Below are positions 1 to 8,681 of a stretch of 64,000 bases of DNA, in pieces. Under the pieces are notes generated by a model. It was not told where the DNA came from, ran no database searches, and worked only from the letters and a program-made list of their open reading frames with translations. The position numbers were made by a program, and so were the translations under genes. This stretch comes from DASRIA01 sp963724065 (lineage in GTDB: Bacteria > Actinomycetota > Thermoleophilia > Solirubrobacterales > JBBDJG01). Positions within the stretch are counted from its first letter, which is position 1, and each line of letters starts with the position of its first letter. The stretch covers positions 124,001-188,000 of the forward strand of contig CAVRTB010000001.1 of assembly GCA_963724065.1 (NCBI GenBank), in the 5' to 3' direction.

Positions 1-1290
1 GAGGTTCGTCGCACCGGCGAAGCGCTCGTAGAGGTCCCCCGCCCCGCTGTCGGTGTCGAGGCCGGACAAGGACTCGGTCGTCTGGAAGAAGACCCTCCCC
101 CCCTCCTGGGAGATCTCGGCGAAGGTCGTGTTGTGCGAGCCGTTGCCACCTGTCGAGATCCACGTCGTGACGCCGTTCGTGCGTTCGTAGGTGTCGAGGC
201 ATTGCAGGATGTACAGGGGTGGCTCGGAAGTGTCCGCGCAGGCGCCGTCGGTGTCTCCGCTGACGAGTGCCTCGCGCGTGTCGAAGAACACCCGCGTCCC
301 GTCGAGCGACGCTCCGCCGAAGAAGACCTGGTAGGCGCCGTTGCCTCCGTTGGGGCCCACCGAGATGTGGGTGGTGGTGGTGCCGTCCTTGCGCTCGTAG
401 ACGTCGCGCACCGTGTCAGTGTCTGAGCCGAGGATCGGCTCGTTGGTGCTGTAGAAGACACGGTTGCCGGTCAGCGACGCTCCCTCGAAGAACGCCGGGA
501 ATGCCCCGTTGCCCCCTTCCGAGATGTGCTTTGTGACGCCGGCCGTGCGCTCGTACACGTCGGTCGAGCTGTCGGTGTCGCTGGACGTCAGCTGCTCCTG
601 AGTGGTGAACCAGAGCGTCGAGCCCTCGGGGGTGGACCCGGCATAGTTGGCCTCGAACAGGCCGCTGCCGCCGAGCGGGCCGGTGGAGATCATCGTCGTG
701 ATCCCGTTGAAGCGCTCGTAGACGTCTCTGCGGCCCGAGTCGGTGTCACTGCCGACGAGCGCCTCGTACGTGTAGAAGAACACGTGCAGGCCGTCCTGAG
801 AGATCGCGGCGAAGAAGGCGTCCTGCGCCCCGTTGCCACCGGTGGGGCCCGTCGAGATCAGCGTCGTGGTGCCGCCGACACGCTCGTACACGTCCCTGAA
901 CGAGTCGGTGTCCCCACTGACGAGCGATTCGCCGGTCTCGAATACGACGCGCGTGCCGTCCTTGGAGGCGTCGAAGAAGTCCGCGTTGAAGGCACCGTTG
1001 CCTCCCGCCGGCCCGGTGGAGACGAGCGTCGTGGTCGTACCCGCGCGCTCGTAGATGTCGATGCTCGCGTCCGTGTCGCCGGCGACAAGCGCCTCGTCGG
1101 TTGTGAAGAACGCTCGCGATCCGTCGTCCGAGAATCCGTCGACGTTCGCCTCGAACGCGCCGTTTCCACCAAGCGTGCCCGTCGAGAGCCAGCTCGTCAC
1201 GCTGTGGCTGGCGTATGCCTGCGCGGCGATTCCCGCCAGCGCCGTGACGACGACGGCCACGGCCAAAGCTACCCGCCCCCTGCTGCTCAA
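1..1290 (-). CDS. Secreted DTD/VYER-repeat beta-propeller-like protein, 3' end cut by window edge
   Basis: Reading the minus strand from a TTG at 1288-1290 (GGGAGG six bases upstream) gives an N-terminal hydrophobic signal segment (VALAVAVVVTAL, then AYASHS) followed by at least seven repeats of about 50 residues. Each repeat runs roughly ISTGPxGGNG, then DGxRVFF, then LVxxDTDxxxDVYER. This pattern resembles WD40/TolB-like propeller blades; the acidic DTD motif could bind calcium, which is inference. One repeat (near 190-250) carries a Cys-containing insertion between DTD and YER. The C-terminus lies beyond base 1, so I cannot say whether it carries the domain found at the end of its paralogue at 3212-5392. 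The two paralogues flank the PhoD gene. Function unknown; probably extracellular. Confidence 0.8.
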   Translation of the reverse strand, partial: MSSRGRVALAVAVVVTALAGIAAQAYASHSVTSWLSTGTLGGNGAFEANVDGFSDDGSRAFFTTDEALVAGDTDASIDIYERAGTTTTLVSTGPAGGNGAFNADFFDASKDGTRVVFETGESLVSGDTDSFRDVYERVGGTTTLISTGPTGGNGAQDAFFAAISQDGLHVFFYTYEALVGSDTDSGRRDVYERFNGITTMISTGPLGGSGLFEANYAGSTPEGSTLWFTTQEQLTSSDTDSSTDVYERTAGVTKHISEGGNGAFPAFFEGASLTGNRVFYSTNEPILGSDTDTVRDVYERKDGTTTTHISVGPNGGNGAYQVFFGGASLDGTRVFFDTREALVSGDTDGACADTSEPPLYILQCLDTYERTNGVTTWISTGGNGSHNTTFAEISQEGGRVFFQTTESLSGLDTDSGAGDLYERFAGATNL

Positions 1291-1443
1291 AGAACCTCCC
1301 AGCCCCCCGGTATCCGTGCCACGCCAGCGTGACCGTGGCCGATCCTACCAGCAATAGCGCGCTCAGATCCGATCGATTTCGACCCTCGCTGGAGGCGGCC
1401 TCCCCCGATCCGCTACGTCGGCGCCGATCGCCCGTTAACGAAA

Positions 1444-1465
1444 CCGGGCGGCTTGCGCCGCCCGG
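1444..1465 (-). terminator. Hairpin downstream of phoD
   Basis: A perfect 8-bp stem (CCGGGCGG / CCGCCCGG) with a 6-base loop lies 34 bases after the stop of the minus-strand phosphatase gene. The following minus-strand bases start TTTCGTTAAC, a weak U-tract. It probably ends the phosphatase transcript before the next minus-strand gene. Confidence 0.55.
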
Positions 1466-1498
1466 TCTCTGGTCACTACAGGTGTGTCCTGGGACTGC

Positions 1499-3022
1499 TT
1501 AGGGCCCGTAGACCTGCGAGCAGGGCGTGAGAGGCACGTTCTGGTCGTTGATCACCGTTCCGGTGCTGTCCCTCGAGGACACGGTCGCCGTGTCGGCTGC
1601 CGCGTTCACGTCGATGTGTCCGTACGAGTACTTGTCGAGGTGACGACAGTCGATGTTCACCAGGTTCAACGTGGTGTTGAACACGAACAGGCCCAGTGGG
1701 CCGGCCACCGCGATCACCTCGTTCTGGAAGGTGTTCGTGGCGATCGGACCGGTGATGGTCTCGTTCGCGATCGGCGTGTTGTCGGTGAACCTGTCGATCG
1801 ACACCTGGTTCTGCAGGGTGCCGTGGTTGTCCGTCGTCAGGAACGCGACGTTGTCGATGCCGTTGTTCCGGATGAAGTTCAGCATCTCGGAACGCTCGGC
1901 GCCGTAGCCCTCCCAGCGGTCGTAGGGCAGCGCGTAGAACTGCTGCCATGCGAGCTCGCTGACGATCACCTTGTGCGTCGCGGTTGAGTTCAACAGGTCG
2001 TTCTTGAGCGCAGCCTTCTGGACCGGTCCCAGCATCGTGCGGCTGGGGTCGTTGATCGCCGTGAGGCAACCTGCAACCGGGGCCGGAGACAGGAACAGGC
2101 TGAACGGGAACGAGGTCCGCACTGCCGTCGGCAGTGTCGGGCCCAGGTCGCCGGCGCACGAGGGCGCGGCGTCTGGGCTGCGGCACGAGCGCTGGTCCGT
2201 GATGAACAGCTCGACCTCGCTACCCCACTTGACCGTGCGGTACAGCGGGTCACCGGCGCACGACGGGTCGTGCGGCAGGCCGGTCTCGCGGATCGGGTTG
2301 TTCTCCATGAACGCCTGCCGTCCCGCCGCGTAGCGGGCCGGGTTGACGGTCTGGCCGTCGTAGTCGTTCTGGATCTCGTGGTCGTCCATCAGCGGATACG
2401 TGGACGTTGACTGCTGCAGGTTCGTCAGGTTCGAGTACGTGCGCTGGAGCCTGTAGTCGCTGCGGTAGTCGTCCAGCGTGATCGCCGGACCGCCCGTGCG
2501 GTTGCTCGAGTCCGAGTAGATCGTGTCGCCCAGGTAGATGAAGAAGTCTGCGTTCTCTCCCTGTGCGGCAGACAGCGTCTCCCAGTTGTTGAACGGGTTG
2601 ACGCCGAGGACCTTGTGCGGGTCCGAGTCACCGCTGTAGGTGAACTCGACGTTGGACGACTGGTTCGCCGCCGGCGCCGTCTTGAACGTGCCGACGGGCG
2701 CGACGTCGAGGTCCTTCTTGAAGCGGTACCAGTACTGCGTGTTCGGCGTCAGGCCGCCCACGTCGATCTTGACCGTGTAGTCACGGTCTGCCGAGGTCTT
2801 CATCTTCGCTATGAAGGCCTTCGGCCCGCTCAGCGAGGCGTTCGTCCAGCCCTCGACCTTGATGTTTGTCGCCGTGTCCGTCCGTGTCCACAGGACTGCC
2901 CTCGTGGACGTGACGTCGCCAGAAGCAACGCCGTCGGGGAACGTGACCGCCCCGGCCTGAGCCGGAACGACCATTGCGGCAAGCGTGAGTGCCAGCATTG
3001 CTGGAATCCACAACCTCTTCAC
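1499..3022 (-). CDS. phoD: Secreted alkaline phosphatase D (PhoD-like metallophosphatase)
   Basis: A 507-residue secreted phosphomonoesterase/phosphodiesterase of the PhoD family, expected to release phosphate outside the membrane. Start GTG at 3022 is chosen because GGAGGGC sits five bases upstream and a clean signal peptide follows (VKRLWIPAMLALTLAAMVVPAQAGA). After it comes the PhoD N-terminal Fn3-like domain (FPDGVASGDVTSTRAVLWTRT), then the metallophosphatase core with FTYSGDSD, YLGDTIYSD, MDDHEIQNDYDG and TTDNHG, which supply the usual Asp/His metal ligands. Length is normal for the family. It is divergent from the propeller gene at 3212 and shares its upstream region. A longer reading to 3352 is open but lacks a signal peptide or ribosome site. 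Confidence 0.88.
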   Translation of the reverse strand: MKRLWIPAMLALTLAAMVVPAQAGAVTFPDGVASGDVTSTRAVLWTRTDTATNIKVEGWTNASLSGPKAFIAKMKTSADRDYTVKIDVGGLTPNTQYWYRFKKDLDVAPVGTFKTAPAANQSSNVEFTYSGDSDPHKVLGVNPFNNWETLSAAQGENADFFIYLGDTIYSDSSNRTGGPAITLDDYRSDYRLQRTYSNLTNLQQSTSTYPLMDDHEIQNDYDGQTVNPARYAAGRQAFMENNPIRETGLPHDPSCAGDPLYRTVKWGSEVELFITDQRSCRSPDAAPSCAGDLGPTLPTAVRTSFPFSLFLSPAPVAGCLTAINDPSRTMLGPVQKAALKNDLLNSTATHKVIVSELAWQQFYALPYDRWEGYGAERSEMLNFIRNNGIDNVAFLTTDNHGTLQNQVSIDRFTDNTPIANETITGPIATNTFQNEVIAVAGPLGLFVFNTTLNLVNIDCRHLDKYSYGHIDVNAAADTATVSSRDSTGTVINDQNVPLTPCSQVYGP

Positions 3023-3082
3023 GTTGTGCCCTCCGTCAGTAGAACCTTGAAACCGCGCTCCCGACGCGGCCCCCCAAAAAAG

Positions 3083-3123
3083 CGCTGACCGGTTCAGCAG
3101 TCTTGCGCTAGGGTGCGACCCTA
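3083..3123. promoter_or_regulatory. Two inverted repeats between divergent phoD and propeller gene
   Basis: The 189-bp divergent spacer holds a perfect TAGGGT-GCG-ACCCTA palindrome (3109-3123) and a GCTGA/TCAGC inverted repeat (3083-3097). They sit 60-130 bases from the two starts, a good position for an operator serving both genes. No regulator can be assigned. Confidence 0.35.
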
Positions 3124-3211
3124 ACAGGAAACTCCCAATCGATGTTGGGGATTTCTTGACCGCAGAGTCAGTGGTGGCGCCCGGGAGGCTGCCTCTACTT
3201 TTGGGGGGAAA

Positions 3212-5392
3212 TTGAAGAGGGCGAATACCGGGGTGCTCGCTGGCACGGCGCTCTGCTGGCTTCTCATCTGCGTAACGGCGTGGGGGAACCACAACACGAC
3301 AGATCTGGTCTCGACCGGCCCTAACGGCGGCAACGGCGCGATCAGCAGTCAATTCCGCGGAGCATCAGCCGACGGCGCGCGCGTCTTCTTCCAGAGCAAC
3401 GAGCAACTGGTCGTGGCGGATACCGACACGCGCATGGACATCTACGAGCGCGCGAGCGGTGTCACGACGCTGCTCACCACCGGCCCGAACGGCGGCAATG
3501 GCAACTTCAATGCATCCTTCAGCGCGGTCTCGGCCGACGGCTCCCGCCTGTTCTTCCGCACCTCCGAGAGCCTCGTGGCGGCCGACTCCGATACCGCCCA
3601 AGACATCTATGAGCGCGCGGGCGGCGTCACGACGCTGATGTCCGGAGGGACAGGGAGTAGCGCCTCGGTAGTCATCTTCGACGCGATCTCGCCCGACGGG
3701 TCATCGGTCCTGTTCGACACCTACGACCAGCTCGTCGCGGCGGACACCGATACCTCGAGGGACGTCTACCGGCGCTCGGGCGCCACGACAACCCTCGAAT
3801 CGGTCGGGGGGCCGGACGGCGATGCCGTGTACGCCGGCGCGTCCGGGGACCGGTCGCACGTCTACTTCCACTCCGACTTCTCGTTCGCCGCCTCCGATTT
3901 CGACACGACGCAGGACGTCTACGCGCGCAGCGGGGGCGCGACGACGCACCTCTCGATCGGGCCCGCGGGCGGCAACGGCAACGACGACTTCGATTACCAC
4001 GCGTACTTCGACGGTGCCTCGGCGAACGGCTCAAAGGTCTGGCTGCACACGGACGAGGCGCTGGTCGCGTCCGACACCGACACGGCCAACGACGTCTACG
4101 AGCGTGTCGGCGCCGCGATCACGGCGATCTCGACGGGCAACGCCGAGACCGGGGCCTACTTCGACGGCGCCTCGGCCGACGGCTCGCGGGTGTTCTTCGA
4201 CACGATGGAAGCGCTGACCGGGGGCGACACCGACGCGTCGACCGACATCTACGAGCGCGCCGGCGCGGCGACGACCCTCATCTCAACGGGTCCCGATGGC
4301 GGCAACGGGGCCTTCTTCTCCGCATTCCAGGACGCGACGTCCGACGGCTCGAAGGTCTTCTTCCACACGTCCGACTCGCTCGTCGCCTCGGACACGGACG
4401 GGGCGCAGGACGTCTACCAGCGCGCGGCGGGGACCACCACGCTCATCTCCACAGGGCCCCTGGGGTCCAACGCCCCCCTGCCCGCGGCGTTCAAGGGCGC
4501 ATCCCAGGACGGCGCGCGTGTCTTCTTCGACACGCCGGAGAACCTCGTGGCCCACGCGACCGGCGTGTACCCGGACATCTACGAGCGCGAGGGCGATGTC
4601 ACGACCTTCCTTTCGACCGGCCCGGTGGGCGGCAACGGCGACTTCTACGCCTTCTTCATGGGGGCATCCGACGACGGGTCGCGCGTCTTCCTCGAGACCG
4701 ACGAAGCGCTCGTGGCGGGCGACACCGACACGTCGCAGGATGTGTACGTGTCCTCGATCACGAACCACGGCGCTTACGTCCGCCCGAAGGGCGCGACCCC
4801 CCTGACCGTCTCGCTCGTCCCTGCGTACAGCGAGTGCACGGCTCCGAACCGCACACACGGCCCCGGGCTGGCGTTCCCGTCCTGCAACCCGCCTGCGCAG
4901 GCCTCGCCGCATCTCACCGTTGGGAGCCCCGACGCGAACGGCAAGGCCGCGAGCTCGGCGGGATCGGTCAAGCTCCAGGTCCTCGTCGGTGTCCCGTCCA
5001 CGCCGGCCGACGAGGCCGACGTGCGGTTCACGATCTCGATCGCCGACGTGCGCAACAGCGCGGACCTCTCGGACTACACCGGCGAGCTCCAGCTGGACGC
5101 GACGCTCAGAACCACGGACAGGCTCAGCGGGTCCGCTCCGGTGGACACCGGAACCGTCACCGACATGCCGTTTCCCGTGACCGTGCCGTGTGCCGCGACC
5201 GCCAATACCGCGATCGGAGCGTCCTGCGCGGTCACCACCACGGCGGACTCACTCGTCCCCGGCAGCGTGCGCGAGCTCAAGCGCACGATCTGGCAGATCG
5301 CGCGCGTCGCACTGCTCGACGGTGGCGCCGACGGCCTCGCCGCGACCGCGGACAACAGCACGTTTGCAACCCAGGGCCTGTTCGTTCCGTAA
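3212..5392 (+). CDS. Secreted DTD/VYER-repeat protein with C-terminal RPKGATP domain
   Basis: A 726-residue secreted protein. The TTG start at 3212 has GGGGGGAAA directly upstream and leads into a signal segment (MKRANTGVLAGTALCWLLICVTAWG). Residues about 30-515 contain nine repeats of roughly 50 residues with ISTGPxGGNG, DGSRVFF and DTDxxxDVYER; the third, fourth and eighth are degenerate. They match the gene at 1-1290 and resemble propeller blades. From residue 524 (RPKGATPL) to the end (QGLFVP) lies a four-cysteine domain that recurs as the protein at 6221-6967 and the C-terminus of the hydrolase at 42769-45333. It is not an enzyme domain I recognise. Likely extracellular or cell-surface; role unknown. 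Confidence 0.85.
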   Translation: MKRANTGVLAGTALCWLLICVTAWGNHNTTDLVSTGPNGGNGAISSQFRGASADGARVFFQSNEQLVVADTDTRMDIYERASGVTTLLTTGPNGGNGNFNASFSAVSADGSRLFFRTSESLVAADSDTAQDIYERAGGVTTLMSGGTGSSASVVIFDAISPDGSSVLFDTYDQLVAADTDTSRDVYRRSGATTTLESVGGPDGDAVYAGASGDRSHVYFHSDFSFAASDFDTTQDVYARSGGATTHLSIGPAGGNGNDDFDYHAYFDGASANGSKVWLHTDEALVASDTDTANDVYERVGAAITAISTGNAETGAYFDGASADGSRVFFDTMEALTGGDTDASTDIYERAGAATTLISTGPDGGNGAFFSAFQDATSDGSKVFFHTSDSLVASDTDGAQDVYQRAAGTTTLISTGPLGSNAPLPAAFKGASQDGARVFFDTPENLVAHATGVYPDIYEREGDVTTFLSTGPVGGNGDFYAFFMGASDDGSRVFLETDEALVAGDTDTSQDVYVSSITNHGAYVRPKGATPLTVSLVPAYSECTAPNRTHGPGLAFPSCNPPAQASPHLTVGSPDANGKAASSAGSVKLQVLVGVPSTPADEADVRFTISIADVRNSADLSDYTGELQLDATLRTTDRLSGSAPVDTGTVTDMPFPVTVPCAATANTAIGASCAVTTTADSLVPGSVRELKRTIWQIARVALLDGGADGLAATADNSTFATQGLFVP

Positions 5393-5472
5393 TCACCACT
5401 TACTCGGCACGGCGGGATCCGAGGCACCGTTGCTGAAGTCGCCCGTCGGCGGGCGCGGCTATATGTAGGGGG

Positions 5473-6018
5473 GTGTGGATCCGCAACACCAGTCGGCACC
5501 CGGATGACGAGGTGCGGGAGTGCGTCGAGTTCGCCGTCCGTGACGTCGACATGCGGCGGGTGTGCGTGAACGTGAAGAACGGGGCGCTCGGCGGTGCCGC
5601 CTACAACGGCGTGCCCGGCGTCAGCAACGCCCCGCGGGCAGCGCGGTATCTGGTGACGCTGAGGCTCGGCCGCGGGAGCGAGCGCTGGCCGCTCGGCCCG
5701 GTCAACTATCACTTCAAAGCACCGCACGAGGCGGGCCCGCGGAACAGGTTTCCGTTCTTCGTCTGCAGTGACTGGCGCGAGTGGCTCGTGAAGCTCGCTG
5801 CTCACGAGGCTCATCACATCGAGCAATTCCGGGCGCGGGCGATCTGCAGCGAGCTCGCCTGCGAGCGGGTCGCGATCGATCGGCTGGACCGCTGGCGGGC
5901 ATCGCGATCGGGCGCCGCCGCCGGCGAGCAACTGGTCATACCGGGCTTCGGGCAGCAGCTCTCGACACCGTGGAGCACGACTGACCGAGCGTTCAGTCGT
6001 CGTGAATGGGCCGCATAG
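5473..6018 (+). CDS. Small HExxH zincin-like hypothetical protein
   Basis: A 181-residue protein with no signal peptide or membrane segment. The only recognisable feature is AAHEAHHIEQF around residues 112-122, an HExxH zinc-protease motif (HEAHH), followed by SELACER whose Glu could be the third ligand. That arrangement resembles minimal SprT/zincin-type metallopeptidases, but no family can be named. The GTG start at 5473 directly abuts an AGGGGG run with almost no spacer, so the true start may be downstream. A GGGCC/GGCCC hairpin overlaps the stop codon (6007-6021). Substrate and role unknown. Confidence 0.6.
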   Translation: MWIRNTSRHPDDEVRECVEFAVRDVDMRRVCVNVKNGALGGAAYNGVPGVSNAPRAARYLVTLRLGRGSERWPLGPVNYHFKAPHEAGPRNRFPFFVCSDWREWLVKLAAHEAHHIEQFRARAICSELACERVAIDRLDRWRASRSGAAAGEQLVIPGFGQQLSTPWSTTDRAFSRREWAA

Positions 6019-6189
6019 GCCCTAGTAGGTAGGGTCCGGCTGTACAAGATGGACAAACGGCTCGTCGATGTTGTGCCATCTGATAGGCGCATGTCTCAAA
6101 TCGCGATGCTAGGTTCAGTCGCGTCAACCTGGGGGCGAACCGAGGTAACACTCTGGTCAAACCCGAGCAGGGATGCTCACAAAGCATTT

Positions 6190-6213
6190 CCCCTTTTTTA
6201 CAAGGGGAGGGAG
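6190..6213 (+). promoter_or_regulatory. Ribosome site partly inside a small hairpin
   Basis: CCCCTT (6190-6195) can pair with AAGGGG (6202-6207), the first part of the strong GGGGAGGGAGG ribosome site of the gene starting at 6221. The hairpin is short, but it would mask the 5' half of the site and might modulate translation. The site itself fixes the ATG at 6221. Confidence 0.35.
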
Positions 6214-6220
6214 GCGTTAT

Positions 6221-6967
6221 ATGTCGATCAGGAAGAGGATGGTGCTTCCCGCGGCTGTAGCCGCGGCGGCACTGATGATGATGATGGTGGCCTCGATGGC
6301 CTCCGCCACGCACCCTCGGCCCAAGGGCGCCACGCCGCTGCGCGTGTCGCTCGTGCCCGCGTACAACGCGTGCACGGCACCGAACCGGACCCACGGGCCG
6401 CCGCTGGCGTTCCCGTCGTGTAACCCGCCGGTTCAGTCCTCCGGCTCAGTGACGATCGGATCGCCCGACGCCAACGGCGCCGCGGCGAACTCCGAGGGCA
6501 ACGTGAAGCTCTCAGTGTTCGTTGGAGTTCCGGGTCCGCCCGATGACTCCGACGTATTGATCACGGCAAACATCACGGACGTGCGCTGCAAGGCCGGCAC
6601 GACCGCATGCGGCAGCGCGAACGCTGCTGACGGTGCGGACTACACCGGTGAGGTGCAGGGCAACGCGACGATCCGGATCACCGACCACTTCAACGCAGTT
6701 GTTGCAGGTGGCGGAACGGACCCCGGAACAGTCGTGGACATCCCGTTCCCGGTCGCGGCGACCTGTGCCGCAACCGGAAGCACCGCGATCGGAGGCACAT
6801 GCACGGCGAACACGTCGGCAAACGCCACCGTTCCGGGCGCAGTGAAGGACGCGAAGCGCGCAGTCATCGAGGTCGGTCAGATCACCATCACCGATGGTGG
6901 CTCTGACGGCGTCAACGGCACGCTGCCGAACACCCTCTTCGAGGTCCAGGGAATCTTCATTCCTTAG
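6221..6967 (+). CDS. Secreted stand-alone RPKGATP-domain protein
   Basis: A 248-residue secreted protein. ATG at 6221 follows GGGGAGGGAGG by seven bases and opens a classical signal peptide (MSIRKRMVLPAAVAAAALM, ending ASMASA). The mature protein is almost nothing but the domain seen at the C-termini of the proteins at 3212-5392 and 42769-45333. Conserved points are RPKGATPL, LVPAY, CTxPNRxHGP, SCNPP, PDANG, DYTGE, PFPV, two further Cys in the second half, and a terminal QGIFIP. Four conserved Cys suggest two disulfides and a beta-sandwich fold (inference). This copy has an extra loop (CKAGTTACGSAN) with two more Cys. A strong terminator follows, so it is monocistronic. Function unknown. Confidence 0.85.
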   Translation: MSIRKRMVLPAAVAAAALMMMMVASMASATHPRPKGATPLRVSLVPAYNACTAPNRTHGPPLAFPSCNPPVQSSGSVTIGSPDANGAAANSEGNVKLSVFVGVPGPPDDSDVLITANITDVRCKAGTTACGSANAADGADYTGEVQGNATIRITDHFNAVVAGGGTDPGTVVDIPFPVAATCAATGSTAIGGTCTANTSANATVPGAVKDAKRAVIEVGQITITDGGSDGVNGTLPNTLFEVQGIFIP

Positions 6968-6981
6968 TCCGTAGAGGCATT

Positions 6982-7040
6982 GCACCCTCCGGGGTGCTGT
7001 GAGTGAGAGAGGCCGGGAGCGCACTGCTCCCGGCCTTTTT
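6982..7040 (+). terminator. Strong Rho-independent terminator, preceded by a smaller hairpin
   Basis: GGCCGGGAGC (7011-7020) and GCTCCCGGCC (7026-7035) form a perfect 10-bp stem with a 5-base loop, followed by TTTTT (7036-7040). A first hairpin, GCACCC/GGGTGC (6982-6997), lies just after the stop codon. This is the clearest terminator in the window. Confidence 0.9.
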
Positions 7041-7226
7041 CCGTTTCGGGGCCCGCTTTTGGCCGTCTCCGGCGGCATGCTGGACGGGGTCCTCAAACTC
7101 GGACATGCGTCCGGGGATGTCGATCTTCCTGGTGGGACCCCGTTGACTCGGTAGATATTGGCCTTGGAGATCGTCGCGGGTGCTCCTCCGGCGGCGGCTC
7201 CGACAAGGGAAGACGGCAAGGAAGCC

Positions 7227-8681
7227 ATGCAAACCTCCACGCCCGCGCGAGCGGACTCCCGACGCCCCCATGCCGGGATGCTGTCCGGAGCCTCGCTCAT
7301 GCACCAGAGCGACGAGTGTCTCGTCGCACTGGCCCGATCCGGGTCGGAGCGAGCCTGGTCGGAGATCACGCGACGCTACCGCCGCCAGTTGCGCAGCTAC
7401 TGCGAGCGCTTCGTCGGCGCCAGCCGCGCCGAGGATGCGGTCCAGCAGACCTTCCTTCAGGCATTCCTCGCCCTGCGCGACGGCGCCGAGCGCGAGATCG
7501 CGCTGCGCGCGTGGCTCTACAGGATCGCCCACAACTGCTCGATCGACCTTCTTCGGAAGGGCTCGCCCGACTACGACCAGCTCGACCTCGAGTACGACGG
7601 CGTCGCCCAGCCCCCGATGCTGTTCGAGCAGCGCGAGGACATTCGCCGGCTCGTCGCCCGCATGCGGGACCTTCCCGATGCGCAGCGCCAGGCACTGGCC
7701 CTACGCGAGCTCGAGGGGCGCAGCTACGAGGAGATCTCGGCCCAGCTCGGACACTCGGGCTCCGGCGTGCGCCAACTGATCTTCCGGGCTCGCACGACGC
7801 TGCGCAACGGCGTTGCTGGGTTGGTGCCCTTCGGGCTGCTCAAGGCACGGCTGCCGCAGCCCTCCGCGTACGACCTCCACCATGTCGCGACGGCCGCTGC
7901 GGTTCCGGCGTCCTCGGGGAACGGGTTCGAGACGGTCAGCGCCGCGACCCTCGCGGTGGTTGCCGTCCTCGGGGGCGGTTTTGCCGCCACCGACGCGAGC
8001 TCGCGGCGCCCGAAGCCCGCTCCCGCGCAGATGACCGGGACCGCTCCGGCGCCGGCCGCGCCGCTCGCCGGGGCACCGCCCGCCACGAGTCCCGGGCGCG
8101 CATCCGACCTTCGCGGGGTTCGCGGCGTGACCGTGCGACTGCCGGGCAGGAATGTCGCCAGGCTCGGAGCTGCCCCCACGCCGATCGCTGTCCCCGTCGC
8201 GGGAGCGCAGGTGCCAGTGCCGATCGTCCCCACGGCCGTGGCGCCCGCCGGCGCTCCCGTGCAGGCGCCCGTGCCCGCGGCGGTCGCTCCCGTCGCTGAT
8301 CCGGAGAGCGTGCGCCTGCAATCGGGCCCGCCGACCGGTCCCGACGCAGGCAGCTTCGCGTCGGGCTCCGGCTCTCCGGCACCCCCGGCGCCGCGGGCCA
8401 AGGAGGGCACGACCGTCGGCGCCCCCGCCGCACCCGTGAGCGCTCCGAAGCAGCCGGGCCCGGGCAGGCCGGTTCCGAAGCCGGCGACCCCAGGTGGGGT
8501 GACGCCCAAGCCGAGCAGCGCGAAGGCGCCGGCGAAGCCCGGGCCGCTCGCATCCCCCCCGAAGTCCCAGGCCCCGAAGACCGCGACGCCCCCGAAGTCC
8601 CAGCCCCCGAAGCTGCAGCCCGCGAAGCGGCCGCCTGCGAAGGCGCCGCAGGTCGTCGCGCCCAAGCGCGAGCGCCGATGA
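7227..8681 (+). CDS. ECF sigma factor with C-terminal transmembrane and Pro/Ala-rich extension
   Basis: RNA polymerase ECF sigma factor. With the ATG at 7227 it has 484 residues: sigma-2 at about 25-95 (DAVQQTFLQAF core), sigma-4 at about 145-195 (LPDAQRQALALRELEGRSYEEISAQL, then a helix-turn-helix). A hydrophobic segment at about 238-255 (TVSAATLAVVAVLGGGF) is followed by 230 residues rich in Pro, Ala, Lys and Gly. Ordinary ECF factors end after sigma-4, so this one appears membrane-tethered with an external tail, perhaps replacing a separate anti-sigma factor (inference). TTG 7158 and ATG 7299 are alternative starts; GGAG eight bases before 7299 makes that one attractive. The stop overlaps the next start (ATGA). 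Confidence 0.82.
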   Translation: MQTSTPARADSRRPHAGMLSGASLMHQSDECLVALARSGSERAWSEITRRYRRQLRSYCERFVGASRAEDAVQQTFLQAFLALRDGAEREIALRAWLYRIAHNCSIDLLRKGSPDYDQLDLEYDGVAQPPMLFEQREDIRRLVARMRDLPDAQRQALALRELEGRSYEEISAQLGHSGSGVRQLIFRARTTLRNGVAGLVPFGLLKARLPQPSAYDLHHVATAAAVPASSGNGFETVSAATLAVVAVLGGGFAATDASSRRPKPAPAQMTGTAPAPAAPLAGAPPATSPGRASDLRGVRGVTVRLPGRNVARLGAAPTPIAVPVAGAQVPVPIVPTAVAPAGAPVQAPVPAAVAPVADPESVRLQSGPPTGPDAGSFASGSGSPAPPAPRAKEGTTVGAPAAPVSAPKQPGPGRPVPKPATPGGVTPKPSSAKAPAKPGPLASPPKSQAPKTATPPKSQPPKLQPAKRPPAKAPQVVAPKRERR

